64,000 nucleotides of DNA from Paeniglutamicibacter antarcticus_C (GTDB lineage Bacteria; Actinomycetota; Actinomycetes; Actinomycetales; Micrococcaceae): positions 28,661 through 92,660 of the forward strand of contig NZ_BAABLK010000004.1 of NCBI RefSeq assembly GCF_039544305.1. Reading direction: 5' to 3'. The notes beneath the pieces are model-generated. The model searched no databases and was not told the origin of the DNA. It saw only the letters and a list, made by a program, of their open reading frames with translations. Positions within the stretch are counted from its first letter, which is position 1. Every line of letters starts with the position of its first letter. The position numbers and the translations under genes are program-made. This document shows positions 45,373 to 53,978 of the stretch, in pieces.

Positions 45373-47029
45373 GGGTCTTGGTCCTTAGGTTCAGTTCGGT
45401 AGTGGCGCCCAGGGCTCGCTGGGCGTAGCGCGGCGACTGCCCGTGCGTCGGGGCTCCGGCACGCGGGGCATCGAGGCGGTGGTGCGCCCCAACGGAGGCT
45501 TCGCGCCTCAACGCGGCGGTGGCAACGAGCATTGCCACGGTGCGCAGGTTGGCTCGTTCATGGGAAGCACGGTCGGTGCCTTGCACACTCCAGGACTGTA
45601 GCTGCGCCAGTGCCGCGCGCAGCCCCTGCTCGGTGCGTTCCACGCCCAGGTACCTTTGGGCCAGGGCCTGCAGCGCGGTCAGTTCCATGTCGGTGCCGGC
45701 TCCCGAGCTTGGGGTCATGTCCGGCCCGGGGACATCGAGCAGCGTGATCGTCGCGTTGCTTTCCGGCAGGTTGCCATCCGGTGCGATCCCCCAGGGATCT
45801 CCCGGGAGGTTCACCACGGTGCGCCAGGCAAAGACCAGGGCCTCAAGCAGAGAGTTCGATGCGAGCCTGTTGGCCCCGTGCACCCCTGTGCAGGCGGCCT
45901 CGCCGGCGGCGTAGAGCCCGGGGAGCGTCGTGGCTCCGGTGTCGTTGGTGAGGATCCCGCCCATCCAGTAGTGGGCCGCCGGGGTGACCGGCACAAGTTG
46001 GGTTGCCAAATCGTAGCCGAGCCTCGCCAGTTCGGCGGTGATGGAGGGGAACCTGCGTGCCAGGAACCCGGGCCCGCGTGTTGCCTCCACGGCCCGGGCA
46101 TCGAGATGCACGGTCCCGCCTTCGGCACGTACCCCGTGGATGGCCCGTGCCACAACGTCGCGCGGTGCAAGCTCGGCAGCGGGATGGATCCGGCGCATGA
46201 AGCGCTCACCGTACTGGTTGAGAAGCACCGCTCCTTCCCCGCGCACCGCCTCGGAGACCATGAAGCCACCCGGGGACACCAACGTGGGGTGGAACTGGAT
46301 GAATTCGGCATCCGCGACCGCCGCACCTGCCCTGTAGGCAAGCGCGGCCCCGTCGCCGGTGGCTCCGGCCGGGTTGGTGGTGGCGGCAAAGAGTTGCCCG
46401 GCGCCTCCGGTGGCAAGCAGAACAGCACGGGCCCCGATTTCTTCGGTACCCCCGTTGGCATCCAGCACCCGGGCGCCGCAGACCCGCGTGCCCCTGAATG
46501 CCGGTTCATCGGCTTCCGGGTTCGCCTCGGTGAGCAGGGCGGTGACAAAGGCGTGTTCGCGGATCTCCAGCTTTCCGTCCGCTTCCTGGATGCGGCAGGC
46601 GGCGATCAGCGCGCTCGCCAGCCCCTTGCCTGTGGCGTCCCCGCCGGCGTGCAGGATCCGCGGATGGTTGTGCGCCGCTTCCAGGCCCAACGCAAGGGTC
46701 CCGTCCGCTTCGGTGTCGAAGACCGCTCCGGTTTCCAGCAGGGCCTGCACGTGATCCCAGGCGGTCGAGCACATTGTCGCCACCGCGTCCTCGTCGTTCA
46801 GTCGCGCCCCGGCGGTGAGCGTGTCGGCAACGTGGCTGGCCACAGAGTCCCCGGCAGCAATCCCGTCAGGGCCAACGGCGCTCAACCCGCCCTGGGCGTA
46901 CCAGGAGTTGGAGTCAGCCAGCTTGTCCTTCGTCAGCAGCGTGGTGCTCATGCCGCGGGCCGTGGCACACAGTGCGGCATACAGCCCGGCCACCCCGGAG
47001 CCGACCACCAGCAGGTCGGTGCGGATCAT
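45365..47029 (-). CDS. nadB: L-aspartate oxidase
   Basis: A 554-residue FAD enzyme that oxidises L-aspartate to iminoaspartate, the first step of de novo NAD synthesis. The FAD loop VVGSGVAGLYAAL is at the N-terminus, followed by SWYAQGGLSAV, NPAGATGDG near residue 212 and GVHGANRLASNSLLEALVF near 355. The ATG at 47029 overlaps the nadA stop as ATGA, so NadA and NadB translation is coupled. The longer open frame upstream is out of frame with nadA coding and not a gene. Confidence 0.96.
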   Translation of the reverse strand: MIRTDLLVVGSGVAGLYAALCATARGMSTTLLTKDKLADSNSWYAQGGLSAVGPDGIAAGDSVASHVADTLTAGARLNDEDAVATMCSTAWDHVQALLETGAVFDTEADGTLALGLEAAHNHPRILHAGGDATGKGLASALIAACRIQEADGKLEIREHAFVTALLTEANPEADEPAFRGTRVCGARVLDANGGTEEIGARAVLLATGGAGQLFAATTNPAGATGDGAALAYRAGAAVADAEFIQFHPTLVSPGGFMVSEAVRGEGAVLLNQYGERFMRRIHPAAELAPRDVVARAIHGVRAEGGTVHLDARAVEATRGPGFLARRFPSITAELARLGYDLATQLVPVTPAAHYWMGGILTNDTGATTLPGLYAAGEAACTGVHGANRLASNSLLEALVFAWRTVVNLPGDPWGIAPDGNLPESNATITLLDVPGPDMTPSSGAGTDMELTALQALAQRYLGVERTEQGLRAALAQLQSWSVQGTDRASHERANLRTVAMLVATAALRREASVGAHHRLDAPRAGAPTHGQSPRYAQRALGATTELNLRTKTLV

Positions 47030-48294
47030 GGCCGAGCCGCCAGCATCCGTTCCAGCGCCACCTTGGCATCGGCGGCCACCGACGCCGGGACGCTGATCTG
47101 GTTGACGACTTCGCCGGCGACCAGCGCCTCGAGCACCCAAGCGATGTAGCCGGGGTGGATCCGGTACATCGTGGAACACGGGCAGATCAACGGATCCAGG
47201 CAGAAGATCGTGTGTTCGGGGTGTTCGGCAGCCAGCCGGTTGACCATGTTGATCTCGGTGCCGATGCCAAAGACCGAGCCGGCGGGAGCCGCGGCGACTG
47301 CCTTTTGGATGTAGTCGGTGGACCCGGCCATGTCGGCGGCGTCCACGACGGGCATCGGGCACTCGGGGTGCACGACGATCTGCACACCGGGGTGTTCGGT
47401 GCGTGCCTTCTGGATCTGGCCCACGTTGAAGCGCTTGTGCACCGAGCAGAACCCGTGCCACAAGATGACCTTGGCATCGAGCAGTGTCCGGGCGTCGCTG
47501 CCGCCCAGCGCCTTGCGCGGGTTCCACATCGGCATGTGCTCCAGCGCAACGCCCATGGCCTTGGCGGTGTTGCGGCCCAGGTGCTGGTCGGGGAAGAACA
47601 GCACGCGCTGTCCGCGCTCGAACGCCCATTCAAGCACGGTTGCTGCGTTCGAGGAGGTGCACACGATGCCGCCGTTCTTGCCCACGAACGCCTTCAGCGC
47701 GGCCGAGCAGTTCATGTAGGTCACCGGGATGACAGAGGCCTTACCGTCATCGGTCCTCTCGTCCTTGTAGAGGTCCATGAGCTGTTCCCAGCATTCCTCC
47801 ACGGAGGACTCGTCGGCCATGTCGGCCATCGAGCAGCCCGCTGCAAGGTTGGGCAGGATCACCGACTGGTTTTCGCTCGAAAGGATGTCGGCGGTCTCGG
47901 CCATGAAGTGCACGCCGCAAAAGACGATGTATTCGGCCTTTTCGCGGGTTTGCGCGGCGTTGGCCAGCTGGAAGGAGTCCCCCACGAAGTCGGCGAAGGC
48001 CACCACCTCGTCACGCTGGTAGTGGTGGCCCAGGATGACAAGGCGCTCACCGAGGGTTTGTTTGGCTGCCAGGATGCGGTTGGTGAGCTCCTGATCGGAG
48101 GCATCTTGGTATTCGACCGGGATCTGACCCTGGCGCGGGGTGTTCGCCGGGGCGACGTCCTGCTGGGAGGAGCCTGGCCCGTAGTCGGGACCACCGGTGT
48201 CAAAGAGCCAGGGGCCCTTGGTCAGGTCGGTGTTGCAGCTGGCTTCGGGTGAAACGAGCTTCAGGGTCCGCAAGGTGACGTCGATGCTGCTCAT
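47026..48294 (-). CDS. nadA: Quinolinate synthase
   Basis: A 422-residue 4Fe-4S enzyme that joins iminoaspartate and dihydroxyacetone phosphate into quinolinate. Cluster cysteines fit FCGVHFMAET (near residue 119), a middle Cys in the TYMNCSAA region, and CLDPLICPCSTMYRIHP near 385. GHHYQRDEVVAFAD near 85 is typical. The ATG at 48294 overlaps the nrtR stop as ATGA. It needs an iron-sulfur cluster, which may explain the cysteine desulfurase gene in this operon. Confidence 0.96.
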   Translation of the reverse strand: MSSIDVTLRTLKLVSPEASCNTDLTKGPWLFDTGGPDYGPGSSQQDVAPANTPRQGQIPVEYQDASDQELTNRILAAKQTLGERLVILGHHYQRDEVVAFADFVGDSFQLANAAQTREKAEYIVFCGVHFMAETADILSSENQSVILPNLAAGCSMADMADESSVEECWEQLMDLYKDERTDDGKASVIPVTYMNCSAALKAFVGKNGGIVCTSSNAATVLEWAFERGQRVLFFPDQHLGRNTAKAMGVALEHMPMWNPRKALGGSDARTLLDAKVILWHGFCSVHKRFNVGQIQKARTEHPGVQIVVHPECPMPVVDAADMAGSTDYIQKAVAAAPAGSVFGIGTEINMVNRLAAEHPEHTIFCLDPLICPCSTMYRIHPGYIAWVLEALVAGEVVNQISVPASVAADAKVALERMLAARP

Positions 48295-49037
48295 GCGATG
48301 TTCTCGCTCTCGAGTCGGTGGGTGGGTGAGCCGGTGTAGCGGTAGAGGCGTGGGGGGCGGTGCTTGCCGCCGGAAAGGAACTCGTCGGTTTCTGCGATGT
48401 CGGTGGCGCTGCGCAGTGCACGGCGGAAGTTCGCCGGGTCCAGTTCCTTGTCCAGCACGGCTTCGTAGACCTCGCGGACCTGGGCGAGGGTGAAGCGCTC
48501 GCCGAGAAGCCGGTAGGCGATGGAACCGTATTCGACCTTGTTGCGCAGGCGCCACAACGCATATTCGATGATTTCCTGGTGGTCGAAGGCCAGGTCCTGC
48601 CGCGCAGCCAGGTCATCGGCGCGGAACCAGGCGACATGGGGGTCATCGCGCAGCACCGAGGTGGCCTCGGTGTCGGTATCGTGGGCGTCGTCCTCGCGGA
48701 CCAGCGCCCAGTAGACGATGGAAACCACGCGCCTGGTCGGCGAGCGGTCGGGGTGCCCGAAAGCGTAGAGCTGTTCGAGGTAGCGCGGGATGAGCCCGGT
48801 GGTGTCGCGCAGGTTGGCCGCGGCTGCATCGATAAGTGAATCGCGTGGACCCAACGGACCGCCGGGCAGTGCCCACTGGTTTCGGAACGGTTCGCGGGTT
48901 CTGCGCACCAACGGCATCCATAGGCTCTTGCGTCCGGTGCGTGGATCATCGCGCAGGGAGAAGATCACCGTGGAGATGGCCAGTGCCGGGGGAAGTTCCC
49001 GGCGTTCGGCGACATTGGAAAACGGTATTCGGCTCAT
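48291..49037 (-). CDS. nrtR: NrtR-type NUDIX-winged helix regulator
   Basis: A 248-residue protein with an N-terminal NUDIX-like domain and a C-terminal winged helix. The NUDIX box is degenerate (GGPLGPRDSLIDAAAANLRDTTGL near residue 76, with Asp where the consensus has Glu), so hydrolysis may be lost. The C-terminal part (FTLAQVREVYEAVLDKELDPANFRRALRSA) matches NrtR regulators, which sense ADP-ribose and repress NAD genes. It leads the nadABC operon with ATGA overlap to nadA. AAGGGGG precedes the ATG. Confidence 0.85.
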   Translation of the reverse strand: MSRIPFSNVAERRELPPALAISTVIFSLRDDPRTGRKSLWMPLVRRTREPFRNQWALPGGPLGPRDSLIDAAAANLRDTTGLIPRYLEQLYAFGHPDRSPTRRVVSIVYWALVREDDAHDTDTEATSVLRDDPHVAWFRADDLAARQDLAFDHQEIIEYALWRLRNKVEYGSIAYRLLGERFTLAQVREVYEAVLDKELDPANFRRALRSATDIAETDEFLSGGKHRPPRLYRYTGSPTHRLESENIA

Positions 49038-49045
49038 CCCCCTTG

Positions 49046-49066
49046 TTAGAGTCACTATGACTAGAA
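49046..49066. promoter_or_regulatory. Candidate NrtR operator
   Basis: A 21-bp palindrome (TT-nn-AGTCA-nnn-TGACT-nn-AA) ends 8 bp upstream of the nrtR start codon on the minus strand, where a repressor would block the promoter. The core AGTCA-CTA-TGACT is perfect. That NrtR binds it is inference. Confidence 0.5.
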
Positions 49067-49207
49067 CTAAGAGTACGACGCCGTTCCGGCGTTTACAACT
49101 CCGATGACACCCTGCTTTCGCCAGCAGCAATGCCACCACCGCACCGCCACCAAGACACCTGCGTGGCACACCCGTGATCACCCCTGCAGCGGGGCAGACT
49201 GGTTATC

Positions 49208-49529
49208 ATGATCACCGAACACGCGTTGCTGCCGGTCAAGCCCGGATTGGAAGAGGAATTCATGGTCGCCTTCGAGCAGGCCAGCCCGCTTATTGCAGCC
49301 ACCGATGGTTTCCTCGGACTTCGGCTTGCCAGCAGCCTGGAGACCCCGAACCACTTCATGTTGCTGGTGGACTGGGAATCGCTCGAGGCCCACACCAGGG
49401 GGGTTTCGCGGATCGGAACGCTACACGCAGTGGAAAGAACTGCTTCACCACTTCTACGAGCCGTTCCCGGTGGTCGAGCACTTTGCCTCGATTGAAGCCA
49501 CCGGCACGGCGGAGCGCACGATCACGTAA
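49208..49529 (+). pseudogene. Antibiotic biosynthesis monooxygenase (ABM) domain gene, frameshifted
   Basis: Residues from the ATG at 49208 (EHALLPVKPGLEEEFMVAFEQ, TDGFLGLRLASSLETPNHFMLLVDWESLEAHT) are a full ABM ferredoxin-like fold. After a run of six G near 49398 the homologous frame passes to +1, giving RGSERYTQWKELLHHFYEPFPVVEHF to a stop at 49529. One extra G explains it. It could be real decay or a homopolymer error. The repaired protein is about 106 residues. Confidence 0.75.
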
Positions 49530-49610
49530 AGTAGCCATGGCCCCGACAAGTGTTTTTTGCGGGTGCCAAGCATCCGCAAAGCTCTCTCGGATCTGAAAGG
49601 ATCTTCCCCC

Positions 49611-50423
49611 ATGGAATCCACTAGCAAACACCTGGTTGAAGGCACCGCCAATGCTCTGGGGCTTGCGGTCCACGAACCCGGATCCCCCTCTGCACTGCGC
49701 CCGGTGGTCCTGCTTCACGGCTTCGCCTCCTCCAGCGAGCTGAACTGGGAGAAGTCAGGATGGATCCGCAGCCTGACCGAGGCCGGCCGCAAGGTACTCG
49801 CCGTGGATCTGCCGGGGCATGGCACCTCCCCCGCCCCGGAGGACCTTGACGCGTATACCCCCAGCCGCATGCGCGCCGACCTGCTCCAGCTGTTGATGGA
49901 CCAAGGCGTCACTGCCATTTCCGCCGAGGACCCGCGCAGCGGCATCGACCTGGTGGGCTACTCCCTGGGCGCGCGCCTGGCCTGGGAATTTGGCGGGACC
50001 CAGTCCCAACTGGTCAAGCGCCTGGTGCTCGGCGGACCGGCAAGCATCGACCCCCTGGCGGCCTTTGACCTCAACGCGGCCCAGCAGTTCCTCGCCGACG
50101 GCGCCTCGATCGCCGACGAGTCGACCTCCAACCTGCTGGCCATGGCACAGACGGTGGAGTCCAACGACATGTTCTCGCTCATGAGCATGATCCAGGCCAT
50201 CAAGACAGAGCCGTACTCGCCCGAGCAGATGATTCCCACCATGCCAACGTTGCTGGTCGCCGGCGATGGCGATTCCCTTGCTACGACCATGCCGCGTCTC
50301 ACGGAGCTATTGGCAACCCGGAACACCGAAAAGTTGGTCCTGTGGCTTGCCGGGCGCGACCATGCCAACGCGGTGACCAGCAGGGAGTTCAGGAACGCTG
50401 CCGTAAAGTTCCTCGCAGAATAG
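49611..50423 (+). CDS. Alpha/beta hydrolase
   Basis: A 270-residue alpha/beta hydrolase. The oxyanion region VVLLHGFASSSELNW (near residue 33) and the nucleophile GYSLGAR (near 117) are clear; the acidic and His residues lie in GDGD and GRDHANAV near the end. The substrate is unknown. AAAGGA precedes the ATG at 49611; it directly follows the ABM gene, so both may be one transcript. Confidence 0.92.
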   Translation: MESTSKHLVEGTANALGLAVHEPGSPSALRPVVLLHGFASSSELNWEKSGWIRSLTEAGRKVLAVDLPGHGTSPAPEDLDAYTPSRMRADLLQLLMDQGVTAISAEDPRSGIDLVGYSLGARLAWEFGGTQSQLVKRLVLGGPASIDPLAAFDLNAAQQFLADGASIADESTSNLLAMAQTVESNDMFSLMSMIQAIKTEPYSPEQMIPTMPTLLVAGDGDSLATTMPRLTELLATRNTEKLVLWLAGRDHANAVTSREFRNAAVKFLAE

Positions 50424-50967
50424 GCTGGAGCCCGTGGTCCCTTCCTGGTTAGCGGGGCAACACGTGCTCCTGCGGAAGACTCTCGGATCGGGCCGCTGTG
50501 CCGGCGCATCATTAGAAAGCTCGGTTATGCCGGTTATCATCAGTCACGGACCACGGGTCCAGGCCCTCCGACAACGCGAAAGCCACCCCGGACTCAATCC
50601 TTGAGGATATCGGGTATCCACACCGCGACATGCAGGGATGAATCCCACGTCGCGCTGTTCCGGCATTCGTGTCCGCTTTCTTACTACGGATACCGCTTTT
50701 TCGGGGTTGGGTCGATACTCGCGCACCAGCGATGCCCAAGGGTTGAACTCAGGGCAGCGCACCGAAAGCACCCCGCACAGGAAAGGATACCAAGGCGGGT
50801 GTTGAGTTGCATGCCGCCAAGCTGACCACCGAACAGATCACCTACAATGTCCCGCAGTAATACCTCGACTTTTCTTCCACCTGCATTTTCCCCCGGCTCC
50901 GGATTGCGAAAGAAGCGACGTCGGTTTTATTGTGCTGGAATACGCTTGGCCGAACGAAGCTGCTTGA
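50424..50967. other. Decayed spacer, no intact gene
   Basis: About 540 bp. Fragments such as a plus-strand VELHAAKLTTEQITYNVP near 50797 and minus-strand frames 50512-50771 look protein-like but I cannot identify them. Base composition is less GC-rich than the neighbours. It probably contains old gene relics. Confidence 0.4.
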
Positions 50968-51415
50968 GGTGTGGAAAGTGCCGTGTTGGAGATCGTGCTT
51001 CATGCTGCAGGCACATTCCTGGTTTTTCGGGTTATTACCCGGGCCGATAGCCGCTCTGCCGCCGGGGAACTGACTTCGTTCGAACTGCTCTAGTTCATCT
51101 CCGTGGGTGATCTCTCACACCAAGGAATCACGCAGGTACGCCACTCAGTCGCTAGTGGCCTATTGGCTGTGGCGGCCATGGCTCCCCCGTGGTGATACTG
51201 CGCAATGGCCCTCCCCACCCCCAGTTCCTGCGTGCCGAGCTCATGGGCCTAGCCGATTTGATAAGCGCAGCTCACGCACAAGTTTCGGCGAACCTTTCCG
51301 ATATCGACCCGGCCGTTTTGGAACCCAATGGAAAGGGCTCATTCTTCGCCAGGAACAGGACCACCTCCGACGGCGCACCGAGAAGCCGGTCGAAGACAGG
51401 AATTCGCTTGGTAGA
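50968..51415 (+). pseudogene. DUF421/YetF membrane protein, decayed
   Basis: Homologous blocks run in order: VLEIVLHAAGTFLVFRVITRADSRSAAGELTSFELL, stop TAG at 51091, FISVGDLSHQGITQ, then a missing segment, then VILRNGPPHPQFLRAELMGLADLISAAHAQVSANLSDIDPAVLEPNGKGSFFARNR in another frame, with a last frame shift near 51370 (EKPVEDRNSLG). This matches the DUF421/YetF fold (membrane part plus C-terminal domain). The missing middle and the stop show real decay. Confidence 0.75.
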
Positions 51416-51531
51416 ACCCCGGTGCCGGCTTCTGTGTGCTCTGGGCCGGGGTAGATCCCCACATGTGGATCCTTCCTTTCTGCGTGAAATTCGGTAGCGT
51501 AGGTTGGATTCCGACATCAAGGAGATTACTC

Positions 51532-52008
51532 ATGGCAGATGAAGCCGTACTCAAGGTTACCGACATCATCAAGGACGTTCGCGTCGGCATGTTCACTTCG
51601 CACGGCGATGGCCGCTTGCTCAGCCGTCCGCTGACCGTCGTCGAGGTTAACGCGGACGGGGATCTCTGGTTTTTCTCCACCGCAAACTCCGACATCGTTG
51701 ACGAAGTGAAGGCACGTGGCGAAGCCAATGTCTCATTTGCCGGGGACAAGAAGTGGGTCTCGGTCAGTGGAACGGCATCCGTGGTCCTGGAGGTGGAAAA
51801 GAAGCGCGAATTATGGAATTCCATGGTGGAAGCGTTCGCTCCGGAGGGGCCTGATTCCCTGAACACCGTCCTGATTCACTTCGCTTCCGACTCAGCGGAA
51901 TATTGGGAGAACCCAGGAGGCGCCGGCAGCCTGGTGGCTGGTTGGGTCAAGCAAAAGGTCACCGGCAAGGCCGCAACTCCCGGCGACTCGGCAACTGTGG
52001 AGCTCTAG
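51532..52008 (+). CDS. Pyridoxamine phosphate oxidase-like stress protein (GS26 type)
   Basis: A 158-residue split-barrel protein of the general stress protein 26 group. Typical elements are RVGMFTSHGDGRLLSRPLTVVEVNADGDLWFFSTANSDIVDEV near residue 17 and VSVSGTASVV near 80. It binds FMN or FAD in studied relatives. AAGGAG precedes the ATG. A terminator follows it. Confidence 0.92.
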   Translation: MADEAVLKVTDIIKDVRVGMFTSHGDGRLLSRPLTVVEVNADGDLWFFSTANSDIVDEVKARGEANVSFAGDKKWVSVSGTASVVLEVEKKRELWNSMVEAFAPEGPDSLNTVLIHFASDSAEYWENPGGAGSLVAGWVKQKVTGKAATPGDSATVEL

Positions 52009-52026
52009 ACACCGCGAAACAAGACC

Positions 52027-52055
52027 AAAGCCCGGTCTGTTTCAGACCGGGCTTT
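52027..52055 (+). terminator. Intrinsic terminator after GS26-type gene
   Basis: A 13-bp perfect stem (AAAGCCCGGTCTG with complement) around TTT, 18 bp after the stop codon. It also separates the gene from the convergent SDR pseudogene. Confidence 0.85.
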
Positions 52056-52094
52056 GTCTTGTACGTCTATGCTTCGTACTTGTAGCGCTTGGGT

Positions 52095-52980
52095 TCACGG
52101 CGTCGCTTTGCCGCCATTGACGTTCAGCGTCTCGCCAACGGCGTGACTGGATTCTGCGGATGGCAAGAGAACATAGGCGGGTGCCAGTTCCACCGGCTGC
52201 ACAGCACGACCTAACGGCACATTATGCCCAAATTCTGGCAACGCTTCCGTTGACTGTCCGTCCGAAACCTGCACCGGTGTCCAGATCAGGCCTGGCGCTC
52301 CGGCGTTGACGCGGATTCCCATTGGTGCCAGCTAGGTGGCCAGTCTCTTAGAGAACACATTGATGGACACTTTGGTCGATGCATAATCCAACCGGTTCGG
52401 AGAGGGATCATACGCCTGCACCGACGTCGTACTGACGATGGAGGCGCCATCTGTCAAGTGCCTCAACGCGACACGGGTAATGGTCAACATGGCCAGGATA
52501 TTGATCTCGAACGTCTACATGATTTGATCGTCACTCAGCTCCTCGAGCTTCTCGATAGAAATTTGCTTGCCTGCATTCTTAACAAGGATGTAGAGTCCGC
52601 CGAGTTTTTCCGCAACCCGGTCATCCAACGAGCTACGATATTCGGAATTCAGCATGTCCCCGGCCAGTCCGATCTCCATACGGCCATCGGACTCGATCAA
52701 CGAAAATGATCTTGCGTGCGTCTTCTTCTTCGGATGGCAGGTGGGCGACGGCTGCTCCGATCCCAGAATCTCCGCCGGTGACCGAGGCCTTTCGTCCCAT
52801 CAGCCGTCCGGTGCCGACATTTAAATCCCCGCCGAGGTCGGCTTTGGGTTCAAGCTTCGAATCAAGGCCCGGTTCGGGCTGGGCCTGTTTGGGAGGGGAG
52901 ATCTTCGGGTGGCTACTAACCGGAGTGTCCGTGACAAGCTGTTTTCCTACCTTGGGGGTATTAGGTTCTGGTGCATCCAT
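52095..52980 (-). pseudogene. Short-chain dehydrogenase (SDR, YghA-like), decayed
   Basis: The N-terminus (ATG at 52980 with GAGGA) has a long polar extension and the NAD motif TGGDSGIG. A frameshift near 52710 separates this from the rest, which carries DILVKNAG-like sequence, the YASTK catalytic motif, and APGLIWTP to the end. In-frame stops are TAG at 52515 and at 52332. One frameshift and two stops mean the gene is dead. It resembles glucose/ribitol type SDRs with N-terminal extension. Confidence 0.88.
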
Positions 52981-53135
52981 GGGGATCCTCCATTGGTCTT
53001 TGACGTCGTTGCACGTGTGCTCCACGCTAGGGCAAGGAACACCGGAAATCGATGGATCCCCGGTCTCCAGAGATGACCTCCGCAACGGACCTTGATCCAA
53101 GAGGAACCTGGAACCGCTTTCACGCTCACTGCATA

Positions 53136-53324
53136 TTAACCGGTCACATTCCCGGCTGCCTCGTCCGCTGGTTCAGATGAGAAGCTTTCCGCCGAAGGGA
53201 CATCCTGGTTAATCCCAGGATCGATTTCCTCTTCGGTTGAGGGAACATCCGATACCGAATCATCCTCAGCGGACTTTTGTTCGAGTCCTGGTTCGTTCTG
53301 CTGCGCCTGATCTTGCTGTCCCAC
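53136..53324 (-). CDS. Small acidic hydrophilic protein
   Basis: A 62-residue protein rich in Gln, Glu, Asp and Ser, without hydrophobic segments (GQQDQAQQNEPG start). The GTG at 53324 follows an A-rich AAAGGAG with good spacing. Function is unknown; it lies beside the SDR relic and DUF4235 gene. Confidence 0.6.
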   Translation of the reverse strand: MGQQDQAQQNEPGLEQKSAEDDSVSDVPSTEEEIDPGINQDVPSAESFSSEPADEAAGNVTG

Positions 53325-53390
53325 GTAGTAACTCCTTTTTTGCCGAGGGATCGCCGTCCAGCAGCGTCCCGGATGCACTTGCGGTGTTGG

Positions 53391-53633
53391 TTATCGATTC
53401 TCGGCCATTTTTCGGGTCCAACGCTTAGTGACAGCTTGGATGACGGCCGCGCTGGCACCGGAAACGATGGCAAAAGTCAGCACCTTGCCGATGGTCGCTC
53501 GTTGCTGCGCTTCAGGGTTCGCTGGTGTGGGAGGCTGTTCGCCGGTGACGCCTTTCCAGATCACGCTGATGAGCTTTGTTCCGACAAGGCCGGCAACGAC
53601 CGATGCGGCTGTACCAAATAATCGGGTCAACAT
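53391..53633 (-). CDS. DUF4235 membrane protein
   Basis: An 80-residue protein with a hydrophobic N-terminal helix (FGTAASVVAGLVGTKLISVIW), a middle PPTPAN turn, and a C-terminal helix (TFAIVSGASAAVIQAVTKRW). This matches DUF4235. AAGGAG lies before the ATG at 53633. Function is unknown; related genes occur in stress regions. Confidence 0.85.
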   Translation of the reverse strand: MLTRLFGTAASVVAGLVGTKLISVIWKGVTGEQPPTPANPEAQQRATIGKVLTFAIVSGASAAVIQAVTKRWTRKMAENR

Positions 53634-53702
53634 TTTTTCTCCTTCAGTGGGGGCCCATTGTTCACGAGGCATGTCTAGTTTAACTTCAGCGTGCAGGTCA
53701 CG

Positions 53703-53834
53703 TCAGGCCGCCTTGGCGCTCTTCCAACGGGGATGAAACGCGGTAAGTGTCTTGGAAAGCTTCCACAGAAACACGGCGGCACGAATCCATGGCCCGGTGA
53801 AAGTCCTCATCATTCCGTCACTGGCGTTTTGCAT
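53703..53834 (-). CDS. Very small basic protein
   Basis: A 43-residue frame (MQNASDGMMRTFTGPWIRAA) with an excellent AAGGAGG 6 bp before the ATG and a TGA stop. It is basic with a short hydrophobic stretch (AAVFLWKLSKTLTAF). The size makes it uncertain; no homologue is known to me. Confidence 0.5.
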   Translation of the reverse strand: MQNASDGMMRTFTGPWIRAAVFLWKLSKTLTAFHPRWKSAKAA

Positions 53835-53978
53835 GAAATCCTCCTTGGGGACGAACTGCGGACCACGCGACAAGAGGACGCAAGATGCTGTGGGACACCG
53901 TCAACCCCGAAAGCCACGCTAGCAACAATCCTGCAGCTTGTCAGCGAGGTTTCGTTGGGAAGACACAGGATCTGAGCA

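Noticed and set aside
45656..47149. 497-codon frame antisense to nadB
   Set aside because: Shadow frame; nadB motifs are clear on the other strand.
50512..50771. Overlapping minus-strand frames with protein-like sequence
   Set aside because: I could not identify a family and the two frames disagree, so they may be relics or chance.
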